DNA of 8,842 nt from Bacteroidales bacterium (GTDB lineage Bacteria > Bacteroidota > Bacteroidia > Bacteroidales > UBA932). A program made the position numbers and the translations under genes. Numbering within the stretch: position 1 is the first letter of the stretch; the number at the start of each line of letters is the position of its first letter. Where the stretch lies: NCBI GenBank assembly GCA_017471085.1, contig JAFUWW010000044.1, positions 1 through 8,842 of the forward strand, given 5' to 3'. Positions 5,937 to 8,842 of the stretch are shown here, piece by piece. The notes under the pieces are model-generated. The model saw only the letters and a list, made by a program, of their open reading frames with translations, did not search any database and was not told the origin of the DNA.

Positions 5937-6691
5937 CGCCTGTACCAGTGATAAAAATCTTCCGACCGGCCCCGGCTCACTTCCACCTCGAAGGGAACGG
6001 AAGGAGCGACTTCCAGGGAATACCGTCCGCCAGGTATGGGCATTACGCCACGGACGGCCTCCCGGGATACGATGCAGGAACGGGACACGCGGAAAAACTG
6101 CGCCGGGTCCAGAAGGGCGCCCAGCTCGTCCAGGGAGGGATTCACCAGATAGCGGCTTCCGTCGGACGAAAGAAGGAAGGTGCTCTTATGCTCCGAATAC
6201 ACCAGGGCGACATCGGAGAGTTTGATCGGGTAAATCATGTCGCCCACACGCACCAGGAGGCGTTTCTTGTAAGGTTCGTCTTCCCGGACAATGCCGCTCT
6301 CCACCAAGGCCGACAGCAACCGCACGGCATCTTCTCCCCCGCTTCGCTGCAGACAGCGGGCCACCGCCCGGCGGAGGTCCGGCAGGTCGATGGGTTTCAC
6401 CAGGTAGTCCACGCTCCCTTTCTGAAAGGCCTGCAGGGCATATTGGTCGTAGGCGGTGGTGATGACCACCGGGCAGGCGATGTCCACCTGCAGGAAAATA
6501 TCGAAACTGAGTCCGTCCGAGAGCTGCACGTCCATGAAAACCAGGTCGGGAGCATGGTCCTGGAGCCAGCTTACCGCCTCCTCCACAGTGGCAGCGTAAC
6601 CCGCCACCTCTATCTCCGGGAAATGCTTCTCCAGCAGCCTTGTAAGGTTGCGCTGGGCCATCGGCTCATCTTCTATGACGAACGCTTTCAT
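5933..6691 (-). CDS. LytTR-family response regulator (kinase-proximal copy)
   Basis: The start is the ATG giving MKAFVIEDEP, which overlaps the kinase stop as ATGA. The reading frame is open for 84 more codons upstream, but those lie antisense-free inside the kinase gene in another frame and do not resemble protein. The 252-residue product has a receiver with Glu7/Asp8, phospho-acceptor Asp54 (VFMDVQL), Thr78/79 and Lys99 (LVKPIDL). A LytTR DNA-binding domain (about 144-250) contains FFRVSRSCIVS. Regulators of this class are phosphorylated by LytS-type kinases and bind promoter DNA as dimers. This copy has a longer linker (about 114-143) than its downstream paralogue. It in turn overlaps that paralogue's start by ATGA, so all three operon proteins should be made in linked amounts. 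Confidence 0.94.
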   Translation of the reverse strand: MKAFVIEDEPMAQRNLTRLLEKHFPEIEVAGYAATVEEAVSWLQDHAPDLVFMDVQLSDGLSFDIFLQVDIACPVVITTAYDQYALQAFQKGSVDYLVKPIDLPDLRRAVARCLQRSGGEDAVRLLSALVESGIVREDEPYKKRLLVRVGDMIYPIKLSDVALVYSEHKSTFLLSSDGSRYLVNPSLDELGALLDPAQFFRVSRSCIVSREAVRGVMPIPGGRYSLEVAPSVPFEVEVSRGRSEDFYHWYRR

Positions 6692-8073
6692 AGCAGGGGA
6701 AGTTCTACGCGGTAAGTATTCTCTCCCGGGACGATGGCGATATCGGCCCCCGCCACATCCTTGTATTGCTGGCGGATATAGCGCTGCCCCACCGAATGGG
6801 AGGAGAAACGGCTCTTCTTGGGCTGGAGATTGTTCTCCACGCACACCACGCGCCCGTCGGACGAAATAGTGACATGGAGCGGACTGGCCGATGCCGTGCT
6901 GTTGTGCTGGACGGCATTCTCCACCAGCAGCTGCACCGCACACGGGACCACCTGCCGGGCCAGGTCTTCGTCCCGGACCTTCAATTCTACGGCAAGCCCT
7001 TCCGGGAACCGCACCTTCAGCAGGTCGATGAACAGCTCCGTGTATTCCATCTCCCGGCCCAGGGACACCAGGTGCGCCCCCTCATTCTCCAGCATATACC
7101 GGTACAGGCCGGAGAGCTTGTGGATGTACTCGCTGGCTTCTTCCGGCCGGTTCTCCAGCACCAGCCCGTCGAGCGTATTGAGCGAATTGAACAGGAAATG
7201 GGGATTCACCTGCTGTTTGAGGTTCTGGTACTGGAACTGGGCCTTGTGCGCCTCGGAGCGCTCTGCCTTGGCCCGTTTGCGGTCTGCGACCGCCTGGAGG
7301 ATCAGGTAGACCAGGACACTGATCAGCAGTTCCACCACCAGCGCCACCACAGACTGCCGGAGCAGTTCCATTCCGCCAAACTGCGTATGGAAGCGGTAAG
7401 GGAGGCCGGTCACCTGCGTGAAGGAGGCACAGGCGGAAAACACAAGTATCAATCCGGCGGAAAGGACGATTTTCCAGCCGCGGGAGCCCTTCCAGAAAAG
7501 CAGCCTCCGGATAGCAAAGATATTGGCGGCCAGCAGCAGGACCAGCAGCAGGTAATTCTGCAGATACCTGTGGAAATAGGCGTACATGTCGTTGCCGGAG
7601 AACAGGTCGTTGTTCACCACGGTTCCCATCAGGTACCGGGCCACGAACACCACGGCGATGAAAAGGGCCACCAGCTTGAAACGGGTCTCCCAGTAGTCAT
7701 CGTCCCCTTCCTCGATCTTGAAGGTGCTTCCGGTATAATGCAGCAAGGCATACAGGCCCCACCCCAGCACTTCGGTGGTAAGGAGGGACGACAGGCTCTG
7801 CGTCAGCGGCGAAAGCAGATTTCCGGTCAGGTAACTCATCTGGCGGAGCACTTCCATACCCAGATAATACCCGCCGATGTTCATGAGCACGAAACTGAGG
7901 CAGGTGGTCTCCAGGGTGGCCTTTTCCCGTACGCAGATGATCAAGGTCATGAGAATGGTCATCAGCGTGAGCAGGCGGCTGTCCGGGATGTCGGCCGCGG
8001 CGCTGAACCACGCCATGGCGAAATGAAGCACGGCGAAACCGTGGATCACCCAGGATATGCGGATCGATTTCAT
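6688..8073 (-). CDS. LytS-type sensor histidine kinase with eight membrane segments
   Basis: With the start at MKSIRISWVIHG the protein has 461 residues. Upstream in-frame ATGs at 8115, 8151 and 8184 exist, but the extra codons look non-coding and a -7-like box lies between 8073 and 8115. Eight hydrophobic segments fall near residues 7-27, 34-49, 56-75, 96-113, 133-153, 172-192, 201-221 and 239-263. A charged coiled-coil-like linker (264-286) follows. Then comes the His_kinase phosphoacceptor motif QVNPHFLFNSLN with His292, and the ATPase N-box LLVENAVQHN (382-391). The G-box region is unusual (SVGQRYIRQQY rather than a GIGL-type motif). No extracellular or PAS sensor domain is seen, so sensing is probably within the membrane region. 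It heads the operon with two LytTR regulators and diverges from a SusC-like gene. The signal is unknown. Confidence 0.9.
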   Translation of the reverse strand: MKSIRISWVIHGFAVLHFAMAWFSAAADIPDSRLLTLMTILMTLIICVREKATLETTCLSFVLMNIGGYYLGMEVLRQMSYLTGNLLSPLTQSLSSLLTTEVLGWGLYALLHYTGSTFKIEEGDDDYWETRFKLVALFIAVVFVARYLMGTVVNNDLFSGNDMYAYFHRYLQNYLLLVLLLAANIFAIRRLLFWKGSRGWKIVLSAGLILVFSACASFTQVTGLPYRFHTQFGGMELLRQSVVALVVELLISVLVYLILQAVADRKRAKAERSEAHKAQFQYQNLKQQVNPHFLFNSLNTLDGLVLENRPEEASEYIHKLSGLYRYMLENEGAHLVSLGREMEYTELFIDLLKVRFPEGLAVELKVRDEDLARQVVPCAVQLLVENAVQHNSTASASPLHVTISSDGRVVCVENNLQPKKSRFSSHSVGQRYIRQQYKDVAGADIAIVPGENTYRVELPLL

Positions 8074-8096
8074 CGGCAGGTTTAGTGTTGCTTCTG

Positions 8097-8104
8097 CAAA
8101 GTTC
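8097..8104 (-). promoter_or_regulatory. Possible -7 box of the kinase operon
   Basis: The minus strand reads GAACTTTG followed by CA, one base off TAnnTTTG. No -33 TTTG is found at the right spacing. If used, transcription begins about 17 bases before the MKSIRIS start, which supports that start over the longer forms. Confidence 0.3.
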
Positions 8105-8196
8105 GCATTTTCCATATAATTCCATACGTGCGCACAGGAACTTTTTTCCATTCGTCGCGGAAAATCCACCGTTCGCGGCGGCAATTTATTCCGGGG

Positions 8197-8221
8197 TATA
8201 TTTCCGCGCGGGATATATTTC
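8197..8221. repeat. Direct repeat upstream of the susC-like promoter
   Basis: TATATTTC occurs at 8197-8204 and again at 8214-8221, each preceded by GGG (with an extra A in the second). Between them is the palindrome CCGCGCGG (8204-8211). The second copy abuts the predicted -7 box, so the pair could be a regulator binding site. The start-to-start distance of 17 is shorter than usual for paired LytTR sites. Confidence 0.35.
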
Positions 8222-8229
8222 TATTTTTG
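8222..8229 (+). promoter_or_regulatory. -7 box of the susC-like gene
   Basis: TATTTTTG matches TAnnTTTG. A TTTC at 8201-8204 is the closest -33 candidate, with a 17-nt spacer, so the promoter is weak by sequence and may need an activator. The leader to the ATG at 8280 is about 45 nt and A-rich, with no Shine-Dalgarno sequence. Confidence 0.5.
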
Positions 8230-8279
8230 CGTCAACGACCCATCAGGCAACAAACTACACTAACCAATAAAACATTCTG

Positions 8280-8842
8280 ATGAAAAGAATCCTGATCACA
8301 ATGACCCTGGCACTTCTCAGTGTTTGCGGTCTCACCGTGTCCGCCCAGAACGGATACCGTGTGAAAGGTGTTGTCGTGGATTCCCAGGGACCGGTCATCG
8401 GCGCCACTGTCATGGAACAGGGAACGTCGAACGGAACGGCCACGGGACTCGACGGCGACTACACGCTGACTGTGTCCTCGGCCAGTGCAATTGTAGAGAT
8501 CAGTTGCATCGGCTATGCCACCCAGACTTTCCCTGCCAACGCAGTGCCGGCCCGGGTTACGCTCACCGAGGACTCCGAATTCCTGGATGACGTAGTCGTC
8601 ATCGGCTACGGTACCTTGTCCAAGAAAGAGCTCTCCGCCTCCGTCGTGCAGGTGGACAGCAAAGACTTCTTCAGGGGCAACACCAACAACCCCATGACCA
8701 TGCTCACCGGTAAAGTGGCCGGTCTCAACGTGGTAACCAGCCAGGGCTCCAACCCGAACTCCGGCTCCGACTACCAGATCCGCGGCGCCACTTCCCTGTC
8801 GGCCGGCAACGGCCCGCTGGTGGTGATCGACGGTGTTCCCGG
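8280..8842 (+). CDS. SusC/RagA-family TonB-dependent transporter, N-terminal part
   Basis: The frame is open from ATG 8280 to the window edge (187 codons and two bases), so only the N-terminus is seen; the family usually exceeds 900 residues. In order, the sequence has a signal peptide (MKRILITMTLALLSVCGLTVSA, in two parts a basic start and hydrophobic core, cleaved near residue 22). A carboxypeptidase-regulatory-like beta domain (about 26-97) contains VKGVVVDSQGPVIGATV and GTATGLDGDYTL. The SusC signature LDDVVVIGYGT (102-112) is next to the TonB box region. The start of the plug domain follows (LTGKVAGLNV, then QIRGATSLSAGNGPLVVIDGVP). These proteins form outer-membrane glycan or peptide importers with a SusD lipoprotein, which would be expected downstream outside the window. 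The gene diverges from the kinase operon. Confidence 0.95.
   Translation, partial: MKRILITMTLALLSVCGLTVSAQNGYRVKGVVVDSQGPVIGATVMEQGTSNGTATGLDGDYTLTVSSASAIVEISCIGYATQTFPANAVPARVTLTEDSEFLDDVVVIGYGTLSKKELSASVVQVDSKDFFRGNTNNPMTMLTGKVAGLNVVTSQGSNPNSGSDYQIRGATSLSAGNGPLVVIDGVP

Noticed and set aside
6692..6943. 84-codon N-terminal extension of the kinase-proximal response regulator
   Set aside because: The added residues are Arg/Gly/Ala-rich and lie within the kinase gene in another frame. Receiver domains begin right at MKAFVIEDE, and the ATGA junction matches the next one in the operon.
6766..8085. 439-codon plus-strand open frame opposite the histidine kinase gene
   Set aside because: The His/Gln-rich translation mirrors the kinase codons. 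The minus strand carries membrane segments and kinase motifs, so the plus frame is a shadow.
8074..8184. Longer N-terminus of the histidine kinase
   Set aside because: The extra codons encode a polar, motif-free stretch ahead of the first membrane segment, and a -7-like box lies within them. The shorter start at 8073 is favoured, though 8115 cannot be excluded.
8197..8221. Canonical paired LytTR binding site
   Set aside because: The repeat sequence and its 17-base period do not fit the usual LytTR pair, which has a longer period of about two helical turns, so I list it only as an unassigned repeat.

Overview
The window looks like a chromosomal piece of a Bacteroidota (probably Bacteroidales) genome. 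Four things support this. The right edge opens a SusC/RagA-type TonB-dependent transporter. bS16 carries the long Ala/Lys/Glu-rich tail common in this phylum. Several intergenic gaps contain the phylum's promoter signature (-33 TTTG, -7 TAnnTTTG). Start codons lack Shine-Dalgarno sequences and are preceded by A-rich DNA. I do not assign a genus.

Layout from left to right. Positions 1-156 are a lower-GC flank (about 41% G+C by hand count) with no gene I can support. Next come a terminator hairpin (157-190) and a minus-strand tRNA-Leu(GAG) (190-275) with its own promoter. A minus-strand pair follows: an outer-membrane beta-barrel protein (1045-1671) and, 13 bases downstream, a lipoprotein of unknown function (354-1031). 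Overlapping back-to-back promoters (1742-1777) separate this pair from the plus-strand rpsP-rimM operon (1832-2853).

From 2861 to 8073 all genes lie on the minus strand. In order of transcription they are an eight-segment membrane histidine kinase of the LytS type, two paralogous LytTR response regulators, a short-chain dehydrogenase and a class-3-type aldehyde dehydrogenase. The kinase and both regulators are joined by ATGA stop/start overlaps and should be made together. The dehydrogenase pair has its own promoter. Nested inverted repeats cover its -7 box and likely transcription start, which suggests a repressor-controlled alcohol-to-aldehyde-to-acid pathway. The partial susC-like gene (8280 to the window end) diverges from the kinase.

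Most of the window is ordinary for this phylum. The parts most worth a second look are the one-kinase/two-regulator operon, whose regulators share similar receivers but have divergent DNA-binding domains; the nested palindromes in front of the SDR-ALDH operon; and the interlocked promoters between the envelope pair and rpsP. I see no mobile element, CRISPR array or clear new defence system.
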